From Taudactylus pleione (taxonomy: Eukaryota; Chordata; Amphibia; Anura; Myobatrachidae), in the NCBI GenBank assembly GCA_031769625.1, contig JAUIMM010000719.1, positions 1,097,001 through 1,161,000 on the forward strand: a stretch of DNA of 64,000 bases. Direction: 5' to 3'. A program made the position numbers and the translations under genes. The first letter of the stretch is position 1. The number at the start of each line of letters is the position of its first letter. Positions 44,182-57,900 of the stretch are shown here, piece after piece. The notes under the pieces were generated by a model. That model ran no database searches, had not been told where the DNA came from, and worked only from the letters and a program-made list of their open reading frames with translations.

Positions 44182-47100
44182 ATCCCACCCTCTCCCTGAT
44201 CTATGTCTGTGTGACCACCTACATGGGTCTGCTCATCCCACCCTCTCCCTGATCTGTGTGACCTCATACATGGGTCTGCTCATCCCACCCTCTCCCTGAC
44301 CTGTGTCTGTGTGACCTCATACATGGGTCTGCTCATCCCGCCCTCTCCCTGATCTGAGTCTGTGTGACCTCATACATGTGTCTGCTCATCCCACCCTCTT
44401 TCTGATCTCTGTCTGTGTGACCTCATACCCGGGTCTGCTCATCCCACCCTCTCCCTGATCTGTGTGACCTCATACATGGGTCTGCTCATCCCACCCTCTC
44501 ACTGACCTGTGTCTTTGTGACCTCATACATGGGTCTGCTCATCCCACCCTCTCCATGATCTGTGCCTGTGTGATCTCATACATGGGTCTGCTCATCCGAC
44601 CCTCTCCCTGATCTGTGTCTGTGTGACCTCATACATGGGTCTGCACATCCTGCCCTCTCCCGATCTGTGCCTGTGTGACCTCACACATGGGTCTGCAAAT
44701 CCCAACCTCTCCCTGATCTTTGCCTGTGTGACCTCACACATGGGTCTGCTCATCCCGCCCTCTCCCTGATCTGTGTCTGTGTGACCTCAGACATGGGTCT
44801 GCTCAATCCACCCTCTCCCTGATCTGTGTTTGTGTGACGTCATACATGGGTCTGCTCATCCCACCCTCTCCCTGATCTGTGTCTGTGTGACCTCATACAT
44901 GGGTCTGCTCATTCTGCCCTCTCCCTGATCTGTGCCTGTGTGACATCATACATGGGTCTGCTCAACCCACCCTCTCCCTGATCTGTGTCTGTGTGACCTC
45001 ATACATGGGTCTGCTCATCCCTCCCTCTCCCTGATCTGTGTCTGTGTGACCTCATACATGGGTCTGCTCATCCCACCCTCTCCCTGATCTGTGTCTGTGT
45101 GACCGCATACATGGGTCTGCACATCCCTCCCTCTCCCTGATCTGTGTCTGTGTGACCTCATACATGGGTCTGCTCATCCCGCCCTCTCCCTGATCTGTGT
45201 CTGTGTGACCGCATACATGGGTCTGATCATCCCGCCCTCTCCCTGATCTCTGTCTGTGTGTCTGTGTGACCTCATACATGGGTATGATCATCCCGCCCTC
45301 TCCCTGATCTGTGTCTGTGTGACCTCATACATGGGTCTGCTCATCCCACCCTCTCCCTGATCTGTGTCTGTGTGACCTCATACATTGGTTTGCTCATCCC
45401 TCCCTCTCCGTTATCTGTGTCTGTGTGACCTCATACATGGGTCTGCTCATTCCACCCTCTCCCTGATCTGTGTCTCTGTGACCTCATACATGGGTCTGCT
45501 CATCCCGCCCTCTCCCTGATCTGTGTGTCTGTGTGATCTCATACATGGGTCTGCACATCCCGCCCTCTCCCTGGTCTGTGCCTGTGTGACCTCATACATG
45601 GGTCTGCTCATCCCACCCTCTCCCTGATCTGTGTCTGTGTGACCTCATACATGGGTCTGCTCATCCCTCCCTCTCCGTGATCTGTGCCTGTGTGACCTCA
45701 TACTTGTGTCTGCTCATCCCACCCTCTCCCTGATCTGTGTGACCTCATACATGGGTCTGCTCATCCCACCCTCTCCCTGATCTGTGCCTGTGTGATCTCA
45801 TACATGGGTCTGCTCATCCCACCCTCTCCCTGATCTGTGTCTGTGTGACCTCATACATGGGTCTGCACATCCCGCCCTCTCCCGATTTGTGCCTGTGTGA
45901 CCTCACACATGGGTCTGCAAATCCCGACCTCTCCCTGATCTTTGCCTGTGTGACCTCACACATGGGTCTGCTCATCCCGCCCTCTCCCTGATCTGTGTCT
46001 GTGTGACCTCATACATGGGTCTGCTCAATCCACCCTCTCCCTGATCTGTGTTTGTGTGACGTCATACATGGGTCTGCTCATCCCACCCTCTCCCTGATCT
46101 GTGTCTGTGTGATCTCATACATGGGTCTACTCATCCCACCCTCACCCTGATCTGTGTCTGTGTGACCTCATACATGGGTCTGCTCATCTTGCCCTCTCCC
46201 TGATCTGTGCCTGTGTGACATCATACATGGGTCTGCTCAACCCACCCTCTCCCTGATCTGTGTCTGTGTGACCTCATACATGGGTCTGCTCATCCCTCCC
46301 TCTCCCTGATCTGTGTCTGTGTGACCTCATACATGGGTCTGCTCATCCCGCCCTCTCCCTGATCTGTGTCTGTGTGACCGCATACATGGGTCTGCTCATC
46401 CCTCCCTCTCCGTGATCTGTGCCTGTGTGACCTCATACATATGTCTGCTCATCCCACCCTCTCCCTGATCTGTGTGACCTCATACATGGGTCTGCTCATC
46501 CCACCCTCTCCCTGATCTGTGCCTGTGTGATCTCATACATGGGTCTGCTCATCCCACCCTCTCCCTGATCTGTGTCTGTGTGACCTCATACATGGGTCTG
46601 CACATCCCGCCCTCTCCCGATATGTGCCTGTGTGACCTCATACATGGGTCTGCAAATCCCGACCTCTCCCTGATCTTTGCCTGTGTGACCTCACACATGG
46701 GTCTGCTCATCCCGCCCTCTCCCTGATCTGTGTCTGTGTGACCTCATACATGGGTCTGCTCAATCCACCCTCTCCCTGATCTGTGTTTGTGTGACATCAT
46801 ACATGGGTCTGCTCATCCCACCCTCTCCCTGATCTGTGTCTGTGTGATCTCATACATGGGTCTACTCATCCCACCCTCACCCTGATCTGTGTCTGTGTGA
46901 CCTCATACATGGGTCTGCTCATCCTGCCCTCTCCCTGATCTGTGCCTGTGTGACATCATACATGGGTCTGCTCAACCCACCCTCTCCCTGATCTGTGTCT
47001 GTGTGACCTCATACATGGGTCTGCTCATCCCTCCCTCTCCCTGATCTGTGTCTATGTGACCGCATACATGGGTCTGATCATCCCGCCCTCTCCCTGATCT

Positions 47101-48990
47101 CTGTCTGTGTGTCTGTGTGACCTCATACATGGGTCTGATCATCCCGCCCTCTCCCTGATCTGTGTCTGTGTGACCTCATACATGGGTCTGCTCATCCCAC
47201 CCTCTCCCTGATCTGTGTCTGTGTGACCTCATACATGGGTTTGCTCATCCCTCCCTCTCCGTTATCTGTGACTGTGTGACCTCATACATGGGTCTGCTCA
47301 TTCCACCCTCTCCCTGATCTGTGTCTGTGTGACCTCATACATGGGTCTGCTCATCCCGCCCTCTCCCTGATCTGTGTGTCTGTGTGATCTCATACATGGG
47401 TCTGCACATCCAGCCCTCTCCCTGGTCTGTGCCTGTGTGACCTCATACATGGGTCTGCTCATCCCACCCTCTCCCTGATCTGTGTCTGTGTGACCTCATA
47501 CATGGGTCTGCTCATCCCTCCCTCTCCGTGATCTGTGCCTGTGTGACCTCATACATGGGTCTGCTCATTCCACCCTCTCCGTGATCTGTGCCTGTGTGAC
47601 CTCATACATGGGTCTGCTCATCCCTCCCTCTCCCTGATCTGTGTCTGTGTGACCTCATACATGGGTCTACTCATCCCACCCTCTTTCTGATCTCTGTCTG
47701 TGTGACCTCATACCCGGTTCTGCTCATCCCACCCTCTCCCTGATCTATGTCTGTGTGACCACCTACATGGGTCTGCTCATCCCACCCTCTCCCTGATCTG
47801 TGAGACCTCATACATGGGTCTGCTCATCCCACCCTCTCCCTGACCTGTGTCTGTGTGACCTCATACATGGGTCTGCTCATCCCGCCCTCTCCCTGATCTG
47901 TGTCTGTGTGACCTCATACATGTTTCTGCTCATCCCACCCTCTCCCTGATCTGTGTGACCTCATACATGGGTCTGCTCATCCCACCCTCTCCCTGATCTG
48001 TGTCTGTGTGACCTCATACATGGGTCTGCACATCCCGCCCTCTCCTGATCTGTGCCTGTGTGACCTCACACATGGGTCTGCAAATCCCGACCTCTCCCTG
48101 ATCTTTGCCTGTGTGACCTCACACATGGGTCTGCTCATCCCGCCCTCTCCCTGATCTGTGTCTGTGTAACCTCATACATGGGTCTGCTCAATCTACCCTC
48201 TCCCTTATCTGTGTTTGTGTGACCTCATACATGGGTCTGCTCATCCCACCCTCTCCCTGATCTGTGTCTGTGTGATCTCATACATGGGTCTACTCATCCC
48301 ACCCTCACCCTGATTTGTGTCTGTGTGACCTCATACATGGGTCTGCTCATCCTGCCCTCTCCCTGATCTGTGCCTTTGTGACATCATACATGGGTCTGCT
48401 CATCCCACCCTCTTCCTGATCTGTGTCTGTGTGACCTCATACATGGGTCTACTCATCTCTCCCTCTCCCTGATCTGTGTCTGTGTGACCTCATACATGGG
48501 TCTGCTCTTCCCACCCTCTCCCTGATCTGTGTCTGTGTGACCGCATACATTGGTCTGCTCATCCCTCCCTCTCCCTGATCTGTGTCTGTGTGACCTCATA
48601 CATGGGTCTGCTCATCCCGCCCTCTCCCTGATCTGTGTCTGTGTGACCCCATACATGGGTCTGATCATCCCACCCTCTCCCTGATCTCTGTCTGTGTGTC
48701 TGTGTGACCTCATACATGGGTCTGATCTTCCCGCCCTCTCCCTGATCTGTGTCTGTGTGACCTCATATATGGGTCTGCTCATCCCACCCTCTCCCTGATC
48801 TGTGTCTGTGTGACCTCATCCATGGGTTTGCTCATCCCTCCCTCTCCATTATCTGTGTCTGTGTGACCTCATACATGGGTCTGCTCATTCCACCCTCTCC
48901 CTGATCTGTGTCTGTGTGACCTCATACATGGGTCTGCTCATCCCACTCTCTCCCTGATCTGTGTCTGTGTGACCTCATACATGGGTCTAC
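44182..48990. repeat. Higher-order block of the 53-bp satellite, copy 2 (about 4.8 kb)
   Basis: It follows copy 1 at an offset of 6,562 until about 47,400, then at 4,811 (gatttgtgtctg at 43501 and 48312). It is therefore shorter than copy 1 by about 1,750 bases and has only one of the two internal 1,645-bp units. Confidence 0.88.
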
Positions 48991-51900
48991 TCATCCCACC
49001 CTCTTACTGATCTCTGTCTGAGTGACCTCATACCCAGGTCTGCTCATCCCACCCTCTCCCTGATCTATGTCTGTGTGACCACCTACATGGGTCTGCTCAT
49101 CCCACCCTCTCCCTGATCTGTGTGACCTCATACATGGGTCTGCTCATCCCACCCTCTCCCTGACCTGTGTCTGTGTGACCTCATACATGGGTCTGCTCAT
49201 CCAGCCCTCTCCCTGATCTGTGTCTGTGTGACCTCATACATGTGTCTGCTCATCCCACCCTCTCCCTGATCTGTGTGACCTCATACATGGGTCTGCTCAT
49301 CCCACCCTCTCCCTGATCTGTGTCTGTGTGACCTCATACATGGGTCTGCTCATCCCACTCTCTCCCTGATCTGTGTCTGTGTGACCTCACACATGGGTCT
49401 GCTCATCCCGCCCTCTCCCTAATCTGTGTCTGTGTGACCTCACACATGGGTCTGCTCATCCCGCCCTCACCCTGATCTGTGTCTGTGTGACCTCATACAT
49501 GTGTATGCTCATCCCACTCTCTCCCTGATCTGTGTCTGTGTGACCTCATACATGGGTCTGCTCATCCCACCCTCTCCCTGATCTGTGTCTGTGTGACCTC
49601 ATACATGTGTCTGCTCATCCCACCCTCTCCCTGATCTGTGTGACCTCATACATGGGTCTGCTCATCCCACCCTCTCCCTTATCTGTGTTTGTGTGACCTC
49701 ATACATGGGTCTGCTCATCCCAGCATCTCCCTGATCTGTGCCTGTGTGACCTCATACATGGGTCTGCTCATCCCACTCTCACCCTAATCTGTGTCTGTGT
49801 GACCTCATACATGGGTCTACTCATCCCACCCTCTTACTGATCTCTCTCTGTGTGACCTCATACCCTGGTCTGCTCATCCCACCCTCTCCCTGATCTGTGT
49901 CTGTGTAACCTCACACATGGGTCTGCTCATCCCGCCCTCTCCCTAATCTGTGTCTGTGTGACCTCACACATGGGTCTGCTCATCCCACCCTCTCCCTGAT
50001 CTGTGTCTGTGTGACCTCATACATGGGTCTGCTCATCCCGCCCTCTCCCTGATCTGTGTCTGTGTGACCTCATACATGGGTCTGCTCATCCCGCCCTCTC
50101 CCTGATCTGTGTCTGTGTGACCTCATACATGGGTCTGCTCATCCCGCCCTCTCCCTGATCTGTGTCTTTGTGACCTCATACATGGGTCTGCTCATCCCAC
50201 CCTCTCCCTGATCTGTGTCTGTGTGACCTCATACATGGGTCTGTTCATCCCGCCCTCTCCCTGATCTGTGCCTGTGTGACCTCATACATGGGTCTGCTCA
50301 TCCCTCCCTCTCCCTGATCTGTGTCTGTGTGACCTCATACATGGTCTGCTCATCCCTCCCTCTCCCTGATCTGTGTCTGTGTGACCTCATTCATGGGTCT
50401 GCTCATCCTGCCCTCTCCCTGATCTGTGTCTGTGTGACCTCATACATGGGTTTGCTCATCCCTCCCTCTCCATTATCTGTGTCTGTGTGACCTCATACAT
50501 GAGTCTGCTCATTCCACCCTCTCCCTGATCTGTGTCTGTGTGACCTCATACATGGGTCTGCACATCCCGCCCTCTCCCTGGTCTGTGCCTGTGTGACCTC
50601 ATACATGGGTCTGCTCATCCCACCCTCTCCCTGATCTATGTCTGTGTGACCTCATACATGGGTCTGCTCATCCCTCCCTCTCCGTGATCTGTGCCTGTGT
50701 GACCTCATACATCGGTCTGCTCATTCCACCCTCTCCCTGATCTGTGTATGTGTGACCTCACACATGGGTCTGCTCATCCCACTCTCTCCCTGATCTGTGT
50801 CTGTGTGACCTCATACATGGGTCTACTCATCACACCCTCTTACTGATCTCTGTCTGTGTGACCTCATACCCGGGTCTGCTCATCCCACCCTCTCCCTGAT
50901 CTATGTCTGTGTGACCACCTACATGGGTCTGCTCATCCCACCCTCTCCCTGATCTGTGTGACCTCATACATGGGTCTGCTCATCCCACCCTCTCCCTGAC
51001 CTGTGTCTGTGTGACCTCATACATGGGTCTGCTCATCCAGCCCTCTCCCTGATCTGTGTCTGTGTGACCTCATACATGTGTCTGCTCATCCCACCCTCTT
51101 CCTGATCTGTGTGACCTCATACATGGGTCTGCTCATCCCACCCTCTCCCTGATCTGTGTCTGTGTGACCTCATACATGGGTCTGCTCATCCCACTCTCTC
51201 CCTGATCTGTGTCTGTGTGACCTCACACATGGGTCTGCTCATCCCGCCCTCTCCCTAATCTGTGTCTGTGTGACCTCACACATGGGTCTGCTCATCCCGC
51301 CCTCACCCTGAACTGTGTCTGTGTGACCTCATACATGTGTATGCTCATCCCACTCTCTCCCTGATCTGTGTCTGTGTGACCTCATACATGGGTCTGCTCA
51401 TCCCACCCTCTCCCTGATCTGTGTCTGTGTGACCTCATACATGTGTCTGCTCATCCCACCCTCTCCCTGATCTGTGTGACCTCATACATGGGTCTGCTCA
51501 TCCCACCCTCTCCCTTATCTGTGTTTGTGTGACCTCATACATGGGTCTGCTCATCCCAGCATATCCCTGATCTGTGCCTGTGTGACCTCATACATGGGTC
51601 TGCTCATCCCACTCTCACACTAATCTGTGTCTGTGTGACCTCATACATGGGTCTACTCATCCCACCCTCTTACTGATCTCTCTCTGTGTGACCTCATACC
51701 CTGGTCTGCTCATCCCACCCTCTCCCTGATCTGTGTCTGTGTAACCTCACACATGGGTCTGCTCATCCCGCCCTCTCCCTAATCTGTGTCTGTGTGACCT
51801 CACACATGGGTCTGCTCATCCCACCCTCTCCCTGATCTGTGTCTGTGTGACCTCATACATGGGTCTGCTCATCCCGCCCTCTCCCTGATCTGTGTCTGTG

Positions 51901-54900
51901 TGACCTCATACATGGGTCTGCTCATCCCGCCCTCTCCCTGATCTGTGTCTGTGTGACCTCATACATGGGTCTGCTCATCCCGCCCTCTCCCTGATCTGTG
52001 TCTTTGTGACCTCATACATGGGTCTGCTCATCCCACCCTCTCCCTGATCTGTGTCTGTGTGACCTCATACATGGGTCTGTTCATCTCGCCCTCTCCCTGA
52101 TCTGTGCCTGTGTGACCTCATACATGGGTCTGCTCATCCCTCCCTCTCCCTGATCTGTGTCTGTGTGACCTCATACATGGACTGCTCATCCCTCCCTCTC
52201 CCTGATCTGTGTCTGTGTGACCTCATTCATGGGTTTGCTCATCCTGCCCTCTCCCTGATCTGTGTCTGTGTGACCTCATACATGGGTTTGCTCATCCCTC
52301 CCTCTCCATTATCTGTGTCTGTGTGACCTCATACATGAGTCTGCTCATTCCACCCTCTCCCTGATCTGTGTCTGTGTGACCTCATACATGGGTCTGCTCA
52401 TCCCGCCCTCTCCCTGATCTGTGTGTCTGTGTGATCTCATACATGGGTCTGCACATCCCGCCCTCTCCCTGGTCTGTGCCTGTGTGACCTCATACATGGG
52501 TCTGCTCATCCCACCCTCTCCCTGATCTGTGTCTGTGTGACCTCATACATGGGTCTGCTCATCCCTCCCTCTCCGTGATCTGTGCCTGTGTGACCTCATA
52601 CATCGGTCTGCTCATTCCACCCTCTCCCTGATCTGTGTATGTGTGACCTCACACATGGGTCTGCTCATCCCACTCTCTCCCTGATCTGTGTCTGTGTGAC
52701 CTCATACATGGGTCTACTCATCCCACCCTCTTACTGATCTCTGTCTGTGTGACCTCATACCCGGGTCTGCTCATCCCACCCTCTCCCTGATCTATGTCTG
52801 TGTGACCACCTACATGGGTCTGCTCATCCCACCCTCTCCCTGATCTGTGTGACCTCATACATGGGTCTGCTCATCCCACCCTCTCCCTGACCTGTGTCTG
52901 TGTGACCTCATACATGGGTCTGCTCATCCAGCCCTCTCCCTGATCTGTGTCTGTGTGACCTCATACATGTGTCTGCTCATCCCACCCTCTTCCTGATCTG
53001 TGTGACCTCATACATGGGTCTGCTCATCCCACCCTCTCCCTGATCTGTGTCTGTGTGACCTCATACATGGGTCTGCTCATCCCACTCTCTCCCTGATCTG
53101 TGTCTGTGTGACCTCACACATGGGTCTGCTCATCCCGCCCTCTCCCTAATCTGTGTCTGTGTGACCTCACACATGGGTCTGCTCATCCCGCCCTCACCCT
53201 GATCTGTGTCTGTGTGACCTCATACATGTGTATGCTCATCCCACTCTCTCCCTGATCTGTGTCTGTGTGACCTCATACATGGGTCTGCTCATCCCACCCT
53301 CTCCCTGATCTGTGTCTGTGTGACCTCATACATGTGTCTGCTCATCCCACCCTCTTCCTGATCTGTGTGACCTCATACATGGGTCTGCTCATCCCACCCT
53401 CTCCCTGATCTGTGTCTGTGTGACCTCATACATGGGTCTGCTCATCCCACTCTCTCCCTGATCTGTGTCTGTGTGACCTCACACATGGGTCTGCTCATCC
53501 CGCCCTCTCCCTAATCTGTGTCTGTGTGACCTCACACATGGGTCTGCTCATCCCGCCCTCACCCTGATCTGTGTCTGTGTGACCTCATACATGTGTATGC
53601 TCATCCCACTCTCTCCCTGATCTGTGTCTGTGTGACCTCATACATGGGTCTGCTCATCCCACCCTCTCCCTGATCTGTGTCTGTGTGACCTCATACATGG
53701 GTCTGCTCATCCCACTCTCTCCCTGATCTGTGTCTGTGTGACCTCACACATGGGTCTGCTCATCCCGCCCTCTCCCTAATCTGTGTCTGTGTGACCTCAC
53801 ACATGGGTCTGCTCATCCCGCCCTCACCCTGATCTGTGTCTGTGTGACCTCATACATGTGTATGCTCATCCCACTCTCTCCCTGATCTGTGTCTGTGTGA
53901 CCTCATACATGGGTCTGCTCATCCCACCCTCTCCCTGATCTGTGTCTGTGTGACCTCATACATGTGTCTGCTCATCCCACCCTCTCCCTGATCTGTGTGA
54001 CCTCATACATGGGTCTGCTCATCCCACCCTCTCCCTTATCTGTGTTTGTGTGACCTATACATGGGTCTGCTCATCCCAGCATCTCCCTGATCTGTGCCTG
54101 TGTGACCTCATACATGGGTCTGCTCATCCCACTCTCACCCTAATCTGTGTCTGTGTGACCTCATACATGGGTCTACTCATCCCACCCTCTTACTGATCTC
54201 TCTCTGTGTGACCTCATACCCTGGTCTGCTCATCCCACCCTCTCCCTGTTCTATGTCTGTGTGACCTCCTACATGGGTCTGCTCATCCCACCCTCTCCCT
54301 GATCTGTGTCTGTGTGACCTCACACATGGGTCTGCTCATCCCGCCCTCTCCCTAATCTGTGTCTGTGTGACCTCACACATGGGTCTGCTCATCCCACCCT
54401 CTCCCTGATCTGTGTCTGTGTGACCTCATACATGGGTCTGCTCATCCCACCTTCTCGCTGATCTGTGTCTGTGTGAACTCATACATGGGTCTGCTCATCC
54501 CGCCCTCTCCCTGATCTGTGTCTGTGTGACCTCATACATGGGTCTGCTCATCCCGCCCTCTCCCTGATCTGTGTCTTTGTGTCCTCATACATGGGTCTGC
54601 TCATCCCACCCTCTCCCTGATCTGTGTCTGTGTGACCTCATACATGGGTCTGTTCATCCCGCCCTCTCCCTGATCTGTGCCTGTGTGACCTCATACATGG
54701 GTCTGCTCATCCCTCCCTCTCCCTGATCTGTGTCTGTGTGACCTCATACATGGTCTGCTCATCCCTCCCTCTCCCTGATCTGTGTCTGTGTGACCTCATT
54801 CATGGGTCTGCTCATCCTGCCCTCTCCCTGATCTGTGTCTGTGTGACCTCATACATGGTTCTGCTCATCCCACTCTCTCCCTGATCTGTGTCTGTGTGAC

Positions 54901-57900
54901 CTCATACAAGGGTCTGCTCATCCCGCCCTCTCCCTGATCTGTGTCTGTGTGTCTGTGTGACCTCATACATGGGTCTGCTCATCCCACCCTCTCCCTGATC
55001 TGTGTCTGTTTGACCTCATACATGGGTCTGCTCATCCCACCCTCTCCCTGATCTGTGTCTGTGTGACCTCATACAAGGGTCTGCTCATCCCACTCTCTCC
55101 CTGATCTGTGTCTGTGTGACCTCATACATGGGTCTACTCATCCCACCCTCTTTCTGATCTCTGTCTGTGTGACCTCATACCCGGTTCTGCTCATCCCACC
55201 CTCACCCTGATCTATGTCTGTGTGACCACCTACATGGGTCTGCTCATCCCACCCTCTCCCTGATCTGTGAGACCTCATACATGGGTCTGCTCATCCCACC
55301 CTCTCCCTGACCTGTGTCTGTGTGACCTCATACATGGGTCTGCTCATCCCGCCCTCTCCCTGATCTGTGTCTGTGTGACCTCATACATGTTTCTGCTCAT
55401 CCCACCCTCTCCCTGATCTGTGTGACCTCATACATGGGTCTGCTCATCCCACCCTCTCCCTGATCTGTGCCTGTGTGATCTCATACATGGGTCTGCTCAT
55501 CCCACCCTCTCCCTGATCTGTGTCTGTGTGACCTCATACATGGGTCTGCACATCCCGCCCTCTCCTGATCTGTGCCTGTGTGACCTCACACATGGGTCTG
55601 CAAATCCCGACCTCTCCCTGATCTTTGCCTGTGTGACCATACACACATGGGTCTGCTCATCCCGCCCTCTCCCTGATCTGTGTCTGTGTGACCTCATACA
55701 TGGGTCTGCTCAATCTACCCTCTCCCTTATCTGTGTTTGTGTGACCTCATACATGGGTCTGCTCATCCCACCCTCTCCCTGATCTGTGTCTGTGTGATCT
55801 CATACATGGGTCTACTCATCCCACCCTCACCCTGATCTGTGTCTGTGTGACCTCATACATGGGTCTGCTCATCCTGCCCTCTCCCTGATCTGTGCCTTTG
55901 TGACATCATACATGGGTCTGCTCATCCCACCCTCTTCCTGATCTGTGTCTGTGTGACCTCATACATGGGTCTGCTCATCCCTCCCTCTCCCTGATCTGTG
56001 TCTGTGTGACCTCATACATGGGTCTGCTCTTCCCACCCTCTCCCTGATCTGTGTCTGTGTGACCGCATACATTGGTCTGCTCATCCCTCCCTCTCCCTGA
56101 TCTGTGTCTGTGTGACCTCATACATGGGTCTGCTCATCCCGCCCTCTCCCAGATCTGTGTCTGTGTGACCCCATACATGGGTCTGATCATCCCACCCTCT
56201 CCCTGATCTCTGTCTGTGTGTCTGTGTGACCTCATACATGGGTCTGATCTTCCCGCCCTCTCCCTGATCTGTGTCTGTGTGACCTCATACATGGGTCTGC
56301 TCATCCCACCCTCTCCCTGATCTGTGTCTGTGTGACCTCATACATGGGTTTGCTCCTCCCTCCCTCTCCATTATCTGTGTCTGTGTGACCTCATACATGG
56401 GTCTGCTCATTCCACCCTCTCCCTGATCTGTGTCTGTGTGACCTCATACATGGGCCTGCTCATCCCACTCTCTCCCTGATCTGTGTCTGTGTGACCTCAT
56501 ACATGGGTCTACTCATCCCACCCTCTTACTGATCTCTGTCTGTGTGACCTCATACCCGGACCTGCTCATCCCACCCTCTCCCTGATCTATGTCTGTGTGA
56601 CCACCTACATGGGTCTGCTCATCCCACCCTCTCCCTGATCTGTGTGACCTCATACATGGGTCTGCTCATCCCTCCCTCTCCCTGACCTGTGTCTGTGTGA
56701 CCTCATACATGGGTCTGCTCATCCAGCCCTCTCCCTGATCTGTGTCTGTGTGACCTCATACATGTGTCTGCTCATCCCACCCTCTCCCTGATCTGTGTGA
56801 CCTCATACATGGGTCTGCTCATCCCACCCTCTCCCTGATCTGTGTCTGTGTGACCTCATACATGGGTCTGCTCATCCCACTCTCTCCCTGATCTGTGTCT
56901 GTGTGACCTCACACATGGGTCTGCTCATCCCGCCCTCTCCCTAATCTGTGTCTGTGTGACCTCACACATGGGTCTGCTCATCCCGCCCTCACCCTGATCT
57001 GTGTCTGTGTGACCTCATACATGTGTATGCTCATCCCACTCTCTCCCTGATCTGTGTCTGTGTGACCTCATACATGGGTCTGCTCATCCCACCCTCTCCC
57101 TGATCTGTGTCTGTGTGACCTCATACATGTGTCTGCTCATCCCACCCTCTCCCTGATCTGTGTGACCTCATACATTGGTCTGCTCATCCCACCCTCTCCC
57201 TTATCTGTGTTTGTGTGACCTCATACATGGGTCTGCTCATCCCAGCATCTCCCTGATCTGTGCCTGTGTGACCTCATACATGGGTCTGCTCATCCCACTC
57301 TCACCCTAATCTGTGTCTGTGTGACCTCATACATGGGTCTACTCATCCCACCCTCTTACTGATCTCTCTCTGTGTGACCTCATACCCTGGTCTGCTCATC
57401 CCACCCTCTCCCTGATCTATGTCTGTGTGACCTCCTACATGGGTCAGCTCATCCCACCCTCTCCCTGATCTGTGTCTGTGTGACCTCACACATGGGTCTG
57501 CTCATCCCGCCCTCTCCCTAATCTGTGTCTGTGTGACCTCACACATGGGTCTGCTCATCCCACCCTCTCCCTGATCTGTGTCTGTGTGACCTCATACATG
57601 GGTCTGCTCATCCCGCCCTCTCCCTGATCTGTGTCTGTGTGACCTCATACATGGGTCTGCTCATCCCGCCCTCTCCCTGATCTGTGTCTGTGTGACCTCA
57701 TACATGGGTCTGCTCATCCCGCCCTCTCCCTGATCTGTGTCTTTGTGACCTCATACATGGGTCTGCTCATCCCACCCTCTCCCTGATCTGTGTCTGTGTG
57801 ACCTCATACATGGGTCTGTTCATCCCGCCCTCTCCCTGATCTGTGTCTGTGTGACCTCATACATGGTCTGCTCATCCCTCCCTCTCCCTGATCTGTGTCT

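Noticed and set aside
36655..55782. Open frames of the MYEVTQTQIRER type in the 53-bp satellite
   Set aside because: The unit length is not a multiple of 3, so the frames rotate through all readings and are open only where a unit variant removes a stop. They are repeat artefacts.
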